Origin: Ulota crispa
Lineage: Eukaryota; Streptophyta; Bryopsida; Orthotrichales; Orthotrichaceae
Length of the DNA stretch: 64,000 nt
Assembly: GCA_963920765.1 (NCBI GenBank)
Contig: OY987243.1
Location: forward strand, 12,214,001-12,278,000
Direction: 5' to 3'
Position numbers and translations under genes: made by a program. The notes under the pieces are model-generated. The model was not told where the DNA came from, made no database searches, and was given only the letters and a program-made list of their open reading frames with translations. How positions within the stretch are numbered: position 1 is the first letter of the stretch; each line of letters begins with the position of its first letter. Positions 1 to 12,200 of the stretch are shown in pieces.

Positions 1-188
1 TAAATTGTCCCCTTGTAATGTATAAATAGGTTAGGTGAATTCAAGATTTGTGATTGGCTCTTGCAATAAAAGACAACTCTTCTTTTAAGACTAAGGAGGG
101 TCCATTCAAAAACCACCTCATATCCATTCTTGGGCTACCTATGGGACTCATTAATTGACAAGGGTTGCTTTTTGAGCCTCCTACCTTA
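1..188 (-). repeat. Terminal fragment of a dispersed repeat family
   Basis: This stretch ends in the motif GAGCCTCCTACCTTAC, which also ends repeats near 8,250 and 29,400. Its interior (about 48-90) matches the reverse complement of about 7,930-7,975, so it is a fragment of the family seen at 7.47-8.25 kb. The rest lies outside the window. There is no coding content I trust. Confidence 0.5.
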
Positions 189-423
189 CCCATGGTCCTT
201 AGACCAAAATTTTCAATTGTTTTTTTGTTTTGCATGCCACTTCCCTTCTCCCTTTGTGCACAACTACTTCTTTCTTGTTGTGTGTGCGCACAAAGGAAGA
301 AGGGAAGTGGCATGCACAACAACAAAAAAAAGCTTGAAAATTTTAGTCCAGTGAAATTCCTGAAAAAGTAGGGATATCTATGAAATTATTACAAAATTCA
401 AGGGTATCCATGAAATTTTCCCT
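175..423. repeat. Hairpin MITE, copy 1 (left arm truncated)
   Basis: Two near-perfect arms around 234-262 and 287-318 share the core GCATGCCACTTCCC and can fold back on each other. The right end, a run resembling TATCCATGAAATTTTCCCTT, matches the right end of the copy at 39,997-40,317. The left terminal part seen in that copy is missing here. Confidence 0.7.
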
Positions 424-709
424 TTATCATGTATATATATATATAAGTATATATATATATATATCATATTTGATATGTATTTGAGTATATATGAACATTT
501 ATTTTTATGTAAAACACTAGAATGCTCTAATATCATAACAAGGGATTTGAACTCAAGAATGGGCCCCTTCCCCCAAAACTCTGGGAACTTTGGGAACACC
601 TCCAGAATACTATCATATAGGCAATTTGCAGCAATATGACATGGCATTAGGGCGGCCACATCATATATTATTATTTAATTAATTTTTCAAAAAAAAAACT
701 TTTTTTGAC

Positions 710-742
<33 letters not shown>

Positions 743-1044
743 TACTTTTTTATTTTATGACGAGTAGCAATAGCTAGCTCCTAGCATTGGGAACATCCAA
801 AGTTACAGCCCTTTCTTGGGCTCAAATCCCTTGTAATGTGTATCTCTGTTCTGTGAGACATTTCTATGAGTAAACAAGTGGTGTGAAACAATGCGCAAAA
901 GGGAGTGATACATAAGGTGCAAAATGTGGCTCCATATCTATAAATATAGTAGATCTGCCTTTTTTTTTTTGTAGTAAACGTGGTGATGAGATTTGTCTGT
1001 CCGCCTAACAGCTAGGGTACGTGTCACTCCACCAATGCCGAGGG
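424..1044. other. Intergenic, no gene seen
   Basis: AT-rich sequence with short TA runs (about 430-470) and an ATT microsatellite (about 711-742). I see no plausible gene. Confidence 0.6.
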
Positions 1045-1640
1045 TGAAAAAGAAAAACCCGAATGGCATGGGTAAAAAAATTAGTTGAGGGTAAAAATGC
1101 AAAACCCACTGCATGGGTAAATAAATGCGTAAGTAAAAAACAGCTTGTGTAATAAAATGCGTGGGTAATAAACAAAAAATATAAAAAATACCGTGAATGA
1201 TTACTATGTGCGTAAAATACTTGTGTAGGTAAACAATAAATAATATTTTATATGTATATGTAATAGATCAAGCTGTTTGTTGGTTTGTATTAGTTGCAGC
1301 ATAATGGAAGTTTATGGGTAAAAAAACTTGCTTGTGGAATAAAATTGTTGCATGGGTAAGAAATTGCATGAGTAAAAAATGGCATGTGTAAAAAATCGCT
1401 TGGGTCAAAAACAAAAAATATATAAAAATTGTGTGAATGATTACTATGTGGGCAAATTTTTGTGTAATTACAAAATAAATAACATTTTTATGTGTGAGAG
1501 TACAATGATGTTCCTTTTATTGTGTGGGTAAAAATCTCTATGGGTACAAAACAAAAAAAAAATGCTTTAATGCAAGGGAGTGTTTGTTAAACAAAAACAA
1601 ATGTTTTATTGCATGGATAAAGTTTGAAATTGGAGTGCGC
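1045..1640. repeat. Degenerate tandem repeat based on GCATGGGTAAAAA
   Basis: Variants of GCATGGGTAAAAA recur every 15-30 bp. A higher-order duplication is also visible: a block with GTGAATGATTACTATGTG occurs near 1,191 and again near 1,431. It looks like a decayed satellite or minisatellite. No coding potential is visible. Confidence 0.6.
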
Positions 1641-2718
1641 GGTTAAAAAGTAAGAATTGTTATCTTGTGAGGGAAGTGTTTTGCATAGTTGGGCTCGAAA
1701 TGATTTTGAGTCCTGTCGGACCAACAGGTGCCTATGACTTTTGTCAAACATTCAAAACATTGTGGTGAGACTCATTTATTTATTCATACATTTACTGTCA
1801 AAAGGCCTTCGGAGACAGGTTTGAGCACTTTAATGAATTATTATCCAAAGTGTGTCCATAGGGACACACAAGTCATACTAGTATGGTATAATATGGCAAA
1901 GAGTCTTTTCCAATTATTGGTTGGTGGAGAAGATCAATAAATTTGACAACAATGTTGTTATGATTGGTTGTCAAATTTAGAAATTGAGTGATTGTTTCAT
2001 GTTACGAGTGTAATAAAAAGAGTTAAAAATAGTGGTAGTAAAAACATAGTGGATGTATGTAGCATTTTGTAAAGTACAAAGATATTTTATTGCTTAGACT
2101 ATCAAATACAATCAATTACAACAATTGTTTCTAATATGGGTAAACAAAACTTCAATACCTTACAATAGCAAGTTGGTTACTAGTTTCATGGTTAACTATT
2201 TTCTTAATCATATGTAGAAAAATTTGCAATAGCTTAAGTGAAATTTAGACATAGTAATCAAATAATTGTGTATAAAAATTTATAAAAGGTCAATGTCCAT
2301 TAGTAGATTTTCTATATATAGGTCTCAACCATAATTTGAGCTTTGTAGCTTAAAAGGCTCTTTAACAATTAGTATTGAATATTTTATAATGAATGTCTTT
2401 GATTCTTTAATTTGTTCAAAACAAGGTCTTGAATATACACTTATTTATTTGATATCTTATCTTTTAACTAGATACAATTTGGCCATTCTTCTAATTAAAG
2501 AAGATGTATTATAGGTCATCCAATAAATATAATTTTATAAACTTAATTTTCATTTGAGAAAACCAATCCTATGAGGAATTTTTATTTATTTATGCAAAAG
2601 CTAATCAAAACGACAAGATCAAGCATCTTTTGTAATTTTAGCATAATACTAGCGGTGTGGCGCTAGTTATGCAAAGCATTTACTATTAGAATTTTAGTAG
2701 GATTTTTATGAGTTAAGC
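1641..2718. other. Intergenic, no gene seen
   Basis: AT-rich sequence without a convincing reading frame or clear repeat. The 70-codon frame starting near 1,728 shows no recognisable domain. Confidence 0.5.
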
Positions 2719-4720
2719 TAGTGAGCCCGTGTATCCGCTGCTGTCCTAATGGAGATGCCTCCATCATGTAGATATACATTTAATATCTAGTTTGGTTTGA
2801 ATTTCAATATACAAAAAGCTAATGTAAAGGTGGAGGCTAAATCCACCACTTCTCCAGCCAATCCAGTTAACGGTTTGGCAATTGAAGATAAGCTCTCAGC
2901 GCTTTTGTATGTCCAAGAAGGCACGTGACCACCTTACGGTGGTATTTGTTTTATCTTTATTTTTTTATTAAAAAATATGAACGGAAATGGGGTAGATATC
3001 TTTAGTGGAAGTAGTTTGGGAGAAATCCTAAAGTAGTTTGCCTTTAATTTAAAATTAGAGGTAGAATAACCTTAAGATAAGGATAAGGGTAAGTTATGGG
3101 GGTTCAATGGGAGTAGGAGCCACCCATGTGAGAGCCGTATGGACTAACCCATGTGCCAAAAACATCTTAGGAAGTTTTTAAACTTTAGGAGTGTAGTGGA
3201 GAGTGTGGTTAGAAACCCAAATGTGGCAGGAGCCATAACTCATTGTATATGTTGAATTTTGAAGTGAGATTTATTGAACTTGTAGATCTTTGTGTAAAGT
3301 TTCCAAAAATTCTATGTTTACTTGATTTTGAGTTAGCATTCAAAAATTATGCTTGTTTGAGTAGAAGAAGGTCTGCTGCCTCCCATGTGAAAGGGTGAAA
3401 ATTTTGATCAACTATAAAAACTAGATAGCTTATTAATTTGCTACAAAAATTTTAGGAAGTGAAAATCATTATATATGCTTTCTACAAAGCTATCAAATTT
3501 GAGAATTTGACCTTTGAAGAGGAAGATATGGAAGTGCAAAGATTTAGAGGTTGCATGTTTTTGGTGAAGTAGAGGCCGCAACTTTGAAAAGTCATAACTT
3601 TTGGTTATATTAATATTTTCTTATGAAATTTTTGTAAGTGATAGCTTGTCCAATTGTTTTTGCAAATTGTTATCACTCATATCATTTGAATTTTTTTTGA
3701 GAAAGTTATATTGAGTTAGAAGGAAGGCTGTCTTTTGCAAGAGGGAGGCTACAATTTTAATGAATCATAACTTTTGACTTGTTTGAATTTTCTTTTTGAA
3801 AATTTTATGGGTGATAGCTTGTTAGATTAGCTTTTCATATTGTTATCATGCAAGTCATTTGCAGAATTTTTTAAGGAGTTATAGTTTGTAGAAGTTGAGA
3901 GGTTGGGTGTCTTTTTCAATTTAGATATTTGAACTTTGGTTGGCTTTAATTTTTAGACAGAGTCTTAGTTTTTAATAAATTTTCTATGTGTTGTACTTGG
4001 TAGTGTTAGCTTTTGGATGACAATCATACTTGTGTTTTGAAGCTATAATACAAAAATTATAGAGCTTCAAAGAGATAGTGATTGATTTGCCTAAGAGGGA
4101 GACAAAACCCTGCTTTGTTTTCTTTCAACTTTGATAGTAGTATAGTTTGAAGTGAAATTTAGAGGTTTTTGTTGAAGTAGACAACCGTGTCCATTCTAGA
4201 GATAATATTGTCTCTAAAATTTCCATCTAGAGTTTACAGTAGATGATCGTGCTCATTCTAGAGAAAATATTGTCTTTAGAAACTTATAGAAAGATTGCAA
4301 TAGTTGGAGGCTATTTTGAAGAGTAGGTGTTCTTCAAAACTCTTATTGGAACTTGAGATTGAAAACCCCAACTACACTAAGACGCAGCCAAATACCCTAC
4401 ATATTCCCAAAGCGCGCTCCTCTCTATCTGATACCGTTCCAACGAAGGACCATCACAAGAGGAGGTTCCTGCAAAAAAATTAACATAAAATTTGGTTTGC
4501 ATTTTCAGTTTTTGTCTCATCCCATGCCCATAGCCCCCCATCTAATGTCAATTAGTAAGGTAGAAATTTTGGTTACAAAAAATTTGATTATTAATTATTT
4601 TTTTAACAGCCTTGCATTCTATTATTTTGATACCAAACTACCAAACTACCCAACTAATAGAATCAATCATATTATAGAAATAAGATAGAATGCAAAGTAA
4701 AAATCTTAGTAAGTATTCAA
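2719..4720 (+). mobile_element. Retroelement-like 2-kb module, copy 1
   Basis: This block is collinear with about 60,950-63,470. Shared landmarks in order are a stretch around ATCATGTAGATA, the block CTTCTCCAGCCAA, AAGGCACGTGA, a run of diverged units of about 180-190 bp each containing CATAACTTTTGG, the junction TTCCCAAAGCGCGCTCCTCT near 4,406, and ATGCAAAGTAAAA near 4,690. It is non-coding. Because the other copy forms the 3' half of a 5.6-kb insertion in a LINE, this is probably a partial copy of the same fossil family. Class assignment (LTR-type or LARD-like) is inference only. Confidence 0.55.
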
Positions 4721-4976
4721 ATTGTATCTATATGGTAATACCACAAAGAGTGAAAATGTGATAATACAGAGGTGATTGTGGTTTTAGTAGTATGATTTGT
4801 CTTGAGCCCTCAATCACCTTTGAGCACCTTGTTTCCTCCACTTCTAATTGATGAAGACATCTTTGGGCACCAAAGCCAGTCCTTTTGTTTTTCATTGCAA
4901 GGCAAATCACACTTAATTCAAAGTTTGAAAATTATAAATTTCTAAACTTAAGACCGAATATTTGTATATACTTAAA

Positions 4977-5650
4977 GGAAATTGATTTGTGCACATACGC
5001 GATTTGACATATGCACACTTGGAGTTTGATATAAGCACACCTGGAGTTTGATATAAGCACACCTGGAGTTTGATATAAGCACACCTGGAGTTTGATATAA
5101 GCACACCTGGAGTTTGATATAAACACACCTGGAGTTTGATATAAACACACCTGGAGTTTGATATAAACACACCTGGAGTTTGATATAAACACACCTGGAG
5201 TTTGATATAAACACACCTAGAGTTTGATATAAGCACACTGTGAGTTTGATATATGCACACCTAGAATTTGCTATATGCACATCCCAAGGTAGATTTTAGA
5301 TATTTACCTTAAACAAGTTGAATTTGGATAGTTTGAAGTCAGATTTGGATTTAATAGAAATCTTGATTTAATCTAGAACCATAAAGGAGGTTATGATTGA
5401 ACAACTCCTAGTGGAAAAGCGTAACTTGGGAGCAAATTATTAATTTATACCCTTATTTATAAAAAAAACTAAGCTTTTCTACTTGGTATTGTTCAATTGT
5501 AACTTCCTTTGTGGTTCAAGACTAAATCAAGGTCCGTAAATCCAAATCTAAATTCAAATTTCCAAATTTAGCTTGCTGATGATAATTATCTAAAATTTAC
5601 CCTTCTTGATGTGCACTTATCAAACCTCGGGTGTGCACATATCAATTCCC
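4977..5650. mobile_element. hAT-type MITE with expanded terminal minisatellite
   Basis: The ends are inverted (GGAAATTGAT at the left, ATCAATTCCC at the right). They are flanked by an 8-bp near-duplication, TACTTAAA at 4,969-4,976 and TACCTAAA at 5,651-5,658, as expected of the hAT superfamily. The interior arms are also inverted repeats. The element is a sister of 18,347-18,751, which lacks the minisatellite. No transposase is present, so it is non-autonomous. Confidence 0.75.
5001..5286. repeat. 22-bp minisatellite, about 13 units
   Basis: The unit is GTTTGATATAAGCACACCTG plus GA. I count one diverged edge unit, four ATAAG-type units, five ATAAA-type units and three diverged units. The centre is homogeneous and the edges diverged. 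The unit resembles the terminal motif of the surrounding MITE (TTGATATNTGCACAC), so the array probably grew by expansion of its end. Because 22 is not a multiple of 3, all three minus-strand frames stay open with a 22-residue period. Those frames are not genes. Confidence 0.9.
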
Positions 5651-5658
5651 TACCTAAA

Positions 5659-6559
5659 CACATTAAATTTTATGTAGTTTTCTTAGAAACCACAATTATT
5701 TCTTCCTTTTCTAGTTTAAGTGTTGAAGTTTTGATTGTATGCCAATGGCTTGGATGCTCATCATTCACTCACTATCAAGCCTTTGGGTATTCAAACCTTT
5801 GGATTATTTATTTATATAAATTTTGAATAAAAAGGAAATTTGAGCTGTTCTCCATCTCAAAGCGTTTCAATGTTATCCAAATAATTCGCGGCATATTGCA
5901 AACTATTACAAGGAATATTACGGTAATAGTCTGTGTTATGGTATAAGCAAAACTATTGAACATTTTGCAAATTACTCAAGTGTTGGTATGTTGTTGGAAC
6001 ATGCAACCGACTATTTACATCAAGTATGTACATTTTGCAAGTAGCATTGGAATATTTAGTTTAATCTAATTCTGTAAATGTAGCGTAATAATGTTAAAAA
6101 CATGGCACATATACAATGCAACAAAGATGTAGCACAAGAAGGTATAATATAAAAAACTTATTTATCTTTAAACTAATCTATGTGATAATTAAAGTTATTG
6201 AGCATGTTAGACTATCTCTATTACCTCTCTTGATAAGGAAAAAGAAAATTCTTGCCACTAGCTGTAGTATTGCCCAGTAAGGAAATGTAGAGGCAAGATT
6301 AGCCTAGTTACTTCTTAGTGCAACTTGGTTGTAGTTGCCAATTATATGTGAAAAGACGTATATACTAAAAATTTGATCTATATACCTTTAGAATTAGTTA
6401 AATTCAAAATTGACAATGAAAAAGATATCCATAGAAAATACCCTATTTCTTGTCAAACATATGTTTTATATTCAATACAAAAAGATGTATTACTTTCATC
6501 ACAAACAAAAATTAAATTTGTTTCTCAATATTTTCTATAGTTGAAATTTATTTATATTT
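5659..6559. other. Intergenic, no gene seen
   Basis: AT-rich sequence. I see no convincing gene, RNA or clear repeat here. Confidence 0.5.
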
Positions 6560-7472
6560 AGGCAAAATTTGATGGATACCCTTGAAGTTGAACAATATTT
6601 GTACATATGTCCACGTTTTTTTAAAATTGTACAAATACCCTTGGACCATAAATTTTAGTTGTTTATTCTATGATGCACACAACTTCCTTCTCCCTCTATG
6701 TGCATATTAAATCTTTTTTTGTTTTATTGCACTACTTGCTGCAATTGCCACCCTCATAACATGTTGATAGAGCTTTTTGCATTAAAGAAAGTACCACGCA
6801 ACTTGTAAAGTAATTTCCATAAGAGCAAGCACAAGGATTTGCTATGCTTATATGGAATATGTCATGACCAATATTGAAGTAGAGAGGACAACAAAACAAG
6901 AAAAAAAATGACATGCACAACACAACAAACTCTTAGAAATGATGGTTCAATGATATTTGTTCATTTTTTTTGAAAAACCATGGGTATCAATACAAATAAG
7001 GGCATGAAAATGAAAAATATTACAAATAGAGCCACAGTTTCAAAATAATTACAAATAGGGGCACAATTTCAAAATAATTTGTAAATTTTTGTGAATTTTT
7101 TTTGTTTGGACATTGGTTGATTTAGATATATCACATTAAATGTTAGCTAACATCCAAAAAACTTAATGGCCTCTCCAAATCAAGTTTAAATAAAGAGATT
7201 TTAGTACAGGGGATGGCAATTTGAAAAGGCATATGAGTTTTTGGTAATTGGCTAACATTCAATGTGATAAATCTAAATCAACCAATGCCCAAATAAAAAA
7301 AAATTACAAAAATCTACAAATTATTTCAAAATTGCACCCTTTATTTGTAATTATTTTGAAATTGTGACCCTATTTGTTATGTTTTTCATTTTCACTCCCC
7401 TTTTTGTAGTATTTTTCATTTTCATGCCTCTACTTGTAATTTCCCCATACAAATATTGCAAACTTAAAGGGT
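6560..7472. repeat. Hairpin MITE, copy 2, interrupted by another MITE
   Basis: The left end (TGATGGATACCCTTGAAGTT) and the right end (TACAAATATTGCAAACTTAA, after the nested element) are inverted copies of each other. The interior keeps a weaker version of the CACTTCC core shared with 175-423 and 39,997-40,317. It is split by the element at 6,999-7,446. Confidence 0.6.
6999..7446. mobile_element. Mutator-type MITE with 9-bp target duplication
   Basis: The element is flanked by a perfect 9-bp direct repeat, ATACAAATA, at 6,990-6,998 and 7,447-7,455. Its long inverted arms (about 6,999-7,135 and 7,255-7,446) share GGCATGAAAATGAAAAATA near both ends. A 9-bp target duplication with long terminal inverted repeats is typical of Mutator-like non-autonomous elements. 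It inserted into the hairpin MITE at 6,560-7,472, so it is the younger of the two. Confidence 0.8.
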
Positions 7473-8250
7473 AAGGTGGAAGCACCCATATCTGATAAGC
7501 AACTATACAACAAAGTACAAAGAGTTAGAGGCAACAAACATTTTTCTCATGTAGGAAGATAAGAAATGTTGGGATTGCAAATTTTTCATAGTTTTGTTTG
7601 CAAAACTAAAACTACTATGAATTTTGGGAGTCAAAAAGTGTTCCAGGCCCATGGCCAATGTCTACATGTATGCAGTTCCACCAATAGCCAAACTACTTCT
7701 AGCTCATGACTTCTTACCTCACTTTGGGACATGTGGCATGACTTAAGTAGGCCCAACCTTTCAAAGGACAGAAAAATGCATTCCAAAGCACCTATCCTTG
7801 CTCATGGTGGAAATAGCACACCCTACTTGTTGGGTAAGGTAGGATGCTTGAATTCTGCTTGCACATTTTGAATTGTCCAAGTAGGTTGTAGTGAAATGGT
7901 GCAGTTGGTGATTCTTAAATTGGCCTCTTACAGTCATTGAATGCATGGAAGAAAAGTTGTTTTTAATTGCAAGACCCAATCATGCTCCTTGCTTCCCCAA
8001 ATCTCTTCACAACTTGCAAGTGAACAATTCTTGGAAGGTCTAGGGTCATAAATAGGTACCTATGACACATGCACTTTGAAAATTCATAAGTAATTCAAAA
8101 ATGTTTCAAAAAATATGAAATGACTTGTGTTACATTCTGCATCTATTTCTCTCTTTCTGAAGAATGAACTGAAAATCCTCCTATCCATGAAAAACCATAA
8201 AAAGGGGATGAGCCCTTAAATGGTCAGTTTTCGAGCCTCCTACCTTACTT
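7473..8250. repeat. Dispersed repeat ending in GAGCCTCCTACCTTAC
   Basis: Its right part (about 8,100-8,250) matches the reverse complement of 29,064-29,240, and its middle matches the fragment at the start of the window. The left end (near 7,465, GGTAAGGTGGAAGC) is a degraded version of the inverted right end. No transposase is seen. Confidence 0.5.
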
Positions 8251-8394
8251 GTATATTACACTTCCGTTTCCGTATGGCTGAAATTCAAACAAAAAGTTTT
8301 TATTTTGAATTATAAATAAATCATAAAATAATTTAAAAATGGCAGTTTTGATCTCATTTTTCTCTGTAACACCCTCTGGAATTTAGGGGTTATA

Positions 8395-9054
8395 CCATCG
8401 AGAGGGGGGTGGCCCGCCGCCTGTAGTAAAGATATCGGGCCCGTCATTGCACCCGTCACTGATAGTGGACGCCCGGGGTTTAGCCAGTTGTGTGACAGGC
8501 GATGACGTCGACGCCAGGGTGGCGAGCTCGAAGCCACAAGCCCGGAGCAACAAACCAAAAAATGTTCAGCCACCTGCACTGGCGCCAACCTTTTTCCCGA
8601 AATTCCTTGTCGTCTTTTGATTCTTCGTCAAGTCTCTCTTGCTTGCTCCGTGAAATCGACGGATGACATGACTGAGGTCGAATTGAATCGAACGGGAACA
8701 ATCAAAAGTTACGCCAGATGTAGTTCTCGCAGGTTTTCCACAGGTCGATTCAATGGGAAAGTCATTTTAGCTTTTGCCAGGACATAAACTAAGCTTACTT
8801 TGAGGTGACGCTGTTGCAGTTCTTGCGCTTGCTAGCACAGATGACGTTCCTGAATTTTTTTTGAAGCGTTTTTGTATTTTTGAAGGTGCAGTCCATCTTC
8901 AAAGCAGCGGCGGCAGCAGCAACAGGTCAGTGCTACGATCCTGAATCTTGAACCAGAGCCTCCGATTGTTTTGTTATTGTCCATGCCAGAGAGATGCCGT
9001 TCGGAGTAAGTTAATGCATTGCTTGGAGCATTTATTTTGTGATGCTCGCGCGGC
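8395..9054 (+). promoter_or_regulatory. Probable promoter and 5' leader of the photolyase gene
   Basis: Base composition shifts to GC-rich with many CpG just upstream of the photolyase gene. Two TGACGT motifs are present (8,503-8,508 and 8,842-8,847). ACGT-core sites of this kind are bound by plant bZIP factors such as HY5, which is known to drive photolyase expression under light and UV-B in Arabidopsis. The transcription start cannot be placed from sequence alone. Minus-strand reading frames here show no domain and are probably chance. Confidence 0.45.
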
Positions 9055-9279
9055 ATGATGTACTTCGGGTGTGCTACTTTGTCCATCAGATGGAACAGAG
9101 CAGTCAGCTCTTCTTGTGTAGGGAAGCTCGCAGTCACTCCGCTCACTGGGGCAAGCATCCGACACTCCGTTGTACTGTCCCTCGCCACTTACGCAAGCCA
9201 AGTCCAGTCTGTTAGTTTCAGGGCGGAATTCCGAAGACGCGTGCATTGCTTTGCAGCTGGCAAATCGTCGAGAGAGACA
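9055..9279 (+). other. In-frame 75-codon upstream extension of photolyase
   Basis: An ATG at 9055, with G at -3 and an in-frame TGA at 9040-9042 just before it, opens into the photolyase frame without a stop. The translated extension is rich in Ser, Arg, Ala and Val, has a single acidic residue before the last few positions, and ends just before the nuclear-signal-like PPKKKLKQ. This composition resembles an organelle-targeting presequence. It may equally be plain 5' UTR. Confidence 0.4.
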
Positions 9280-12200
9280 ATGCCTCCTAAAAAGAAACTG
9301 AAGCAATCCTCTCTTGTTAAGGAGGAAAATACTAGAAAAGCTAAGGATGTAGCTGAGGACGAAGATCTACCGCCTGGAGCGCGGAAATCGAAACCGCCGC
9401 CTTCCACAGAAGATGAGGTTGTGGCAACGAAACTTGAAGGCCGGCCTCCTCTAGACTACGGTGTGCATCCAGGTGCGTTGCCCTAAATCTCCTTTGTTTC
9501 TTTTGAAGTGGATATTTGTAGCTAAACGACTGCATTCCTCTGGAATAAAATTGCCTGAAACTTTTTTAGAAGTATTGACGATTGAGTTTTAAACCTTCTC
9601 CAAGAAAAATGGTGCAAAAGTCAAGTAAATCTTGTGATCTATGATACCTTTAGTGATAAAGGTCTAAAATATCCATGGTTTGTCTTAATGGGCAGATCGA
9701 GGCAATTGGACAATGGACGTGGATGGACGGACAGGCTTGTATCATAAGTCTTTTAGGATTGGTCAAATTAGGATTTTTACTCACGAAATTTGTAAAAATG
9801 GTTGAATATTTTGAATTTGCTTGAATATTTTTAAGTAATCGAACATTGCGCAGGCGAGCCCTGAATTGGACGCCTGAACCAGGCTGGCGGTCCCGTGCTT
9901 AATAAGACATCCATGACGATATTAGACAAATACTCTTGAATTCTCTAATCCATTGAGAACTTGGGATGTGAGCAATGAAATGCTTACCGTTCGAGGGTTT
10001 AGGGATCCAGTAATAGGGAATGAATGATCCTTTTGACATGCAGGGAGGATTCAAAAGTTGAAGCCTGGAGAGAACAAGCATGGGCCGGTGGTGTATTGGA
10101 TGTCAAGGGACCATCGGTCTCGTGACAATTGGGCTCTTCTGCACGCCGTGCATCAGGCTCGTGACAAGGGTGTCGCCGTTGCCGTGGCGTTCAACTTGGT
10201 GGAGAGCTTCTTAGAGGCAAAGGCACGCCATTTCGGTTTCATGTTGCGTGGACTGCGTGTCGTGGAACGCAACTTGAAGGCTGTCAACATTCCTTTCTTC
10301 CTCTTTCGGGTACACCCACTTGCTAGGTGAAGAGTGCACAAGGTGCATGGTTGTAGAGGTCATATTTGTTTAGCACTTTTGAGCGGGGTCGGATGGGACC
10401 ATTCTTTTTGATTCAACGTCGTTTCTGGCTTGACCAACATTTACAGTGCTTTTCACTGATACTGGTGATACAAGATTTGTCCTTCCTGAATTGTATTATC
10501 CAGAAATCTTTGGCCGTTATGGATGTTAGTGGGCCTTGTGACTAAGACTTGGTTGTGTGGCTGCTGTTCTGCAGGGCAAGGCAGAAGAAACCATTCCAGC
10601 GTTCGTGAAGAAATGCAATGCTTCGCTTCTGGTAATGGACTACTCGTCTCTGCGAATTGGGCGGCAGTGGAGAGACGGAGTTTGCGAAGACCTACCACCC
10701 TCCGTTGCAGTAGCTTGTGTGGATGCTCACAACGTCGTCCCCATTTGGTGCGCTTCTGACAAAATGGAATATGGTGCCCGCACCATTCGACCTAAGATAA
10801 CCAGGCAGCTCCATGATTTCCTAAACGAGTACCCTGTGCTGGAAAATCCAGGAACTTCGTGGGAGTTCGATGCACCTGATGCTATTGACTGGGAAGCTCT
10901 CATAGCTGACGTCGTAAGGTACATCCATATCCACCGGTACTTCCTACAGTACTTTTTTACATTTACTAGTCTTTCTTTTTGTTGTTTCATAACCTGCGAG
11001 TCTGTCTACGAAGGTTACCGCTCAACTACAGGTACAATTTGTTGCATTGGCGTATTAAAGTTACAAAGTGCTCGGAATTTCGAGACTGCTTTGTGTCTGC
11101 CGAGTTTTGTTTTCTGTGCACATCTTATTGTATGCTTGTTGCTAACGTTTCTGTCGAGGTTGTATTGATGGATAAGACTTTGTCCTCCAGGATCGGTGCT
11201 GAGGTCCCTGAGGTAACTTGGCTGGAATCAGGAGAGGATGCTGCTCTGGAGGCACTCTCTGGGAAGGCGAAAGGCTTTGTTAACACGTAATTTTTTTCCC
11301 TTAAACTTGTATGATATACCAACGGTCTATTTCTTTACACGCATGTGATGTTCTATGCGTTTGCATTGTTTAAACATGCGGAGCGTGGTTTTATTTTATC
11401 CATGAGGTGAGTCTGTTACCTTCCTTTAAGGTTTTCAAATGATATATTGAACTCTTGTAGAACCGGAAACAGCCAGTCTTGACCATTTGGGCACTTAGGG
11501 CGTACTTTCTTTTCGTGTCATTCTTTGACCCTTGAGCTGTAAGGATAATGGCATTTGCCAAGCGTAGAATTACTTGAAGTTTCAGTTACTCAGAACACAC
11601 TTTTTCTTACGACTTTATATGTCATGTTCTGTGTTTTTAATCGTCAACAGCCGGATAAAGAATTATGAAGACCGTAACGATCCCACTAAGCCAACGGGGC
11701 TGTCCGGTATGTCTCCTTACTTGCACTATGGCCAGATCTCCGCACAGCGCTGTGCTCTCGAGGCAAGGAAGTTTCGAAAGGATCACACAAAGGTCAGTTT
11801 CTGCATTGCTTTGTAGACTAAATATACTCTCTTTCTTGTGTATTTGATTATCTCTATACCTCAAGGGGAGAGATTATCCATTGCTTTAAGAACCTAATTT
11901 TTCTTGTGTTCAACGAAAATGTGACATGCGTTAAGAGCAATAGGGCCCGTCATTCTATGCAACTAGTTTCATATGTTGAGTATACTTATGATACATACTT
12001 AAAAAAATAATGGCAGCATTCTAAAATTATTAAATAAGATTTTGAATATCTCATCTTCAATGTTAGTCAAAGAATTGTTTTGCCAAGGAATTGTGTGTCT
12101 GAAAATTTTAGATCTTATCCTTTGGGGTAGAGATTTTGCAATTAGGAGCGATTCCATCTTTAATATCTGGTGAAGAATACAGCATCTTATGTGCAGTTCT

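Noticed and set aside
4913-5280. Three overlapping minus-strand reading frames of about 94-115 codons with a 22-residue repeat
   Set aside because: They are products of the 22-bp minisatellite, which keeps all frames open. No protein family or start context supports them.
5001-5286. CRISPR-like array
   Set aside because: The units are contiguous with no unique spacers, no cas genes are near, and the surroundings are eukaryotic.
8832-9306. Minus-strand frames of 110 and 118 codons opposite the photolyase leader
   Set aside because: They lack recognisable domains and overlap the plus-strand extension. A GC-rich block explains their length.
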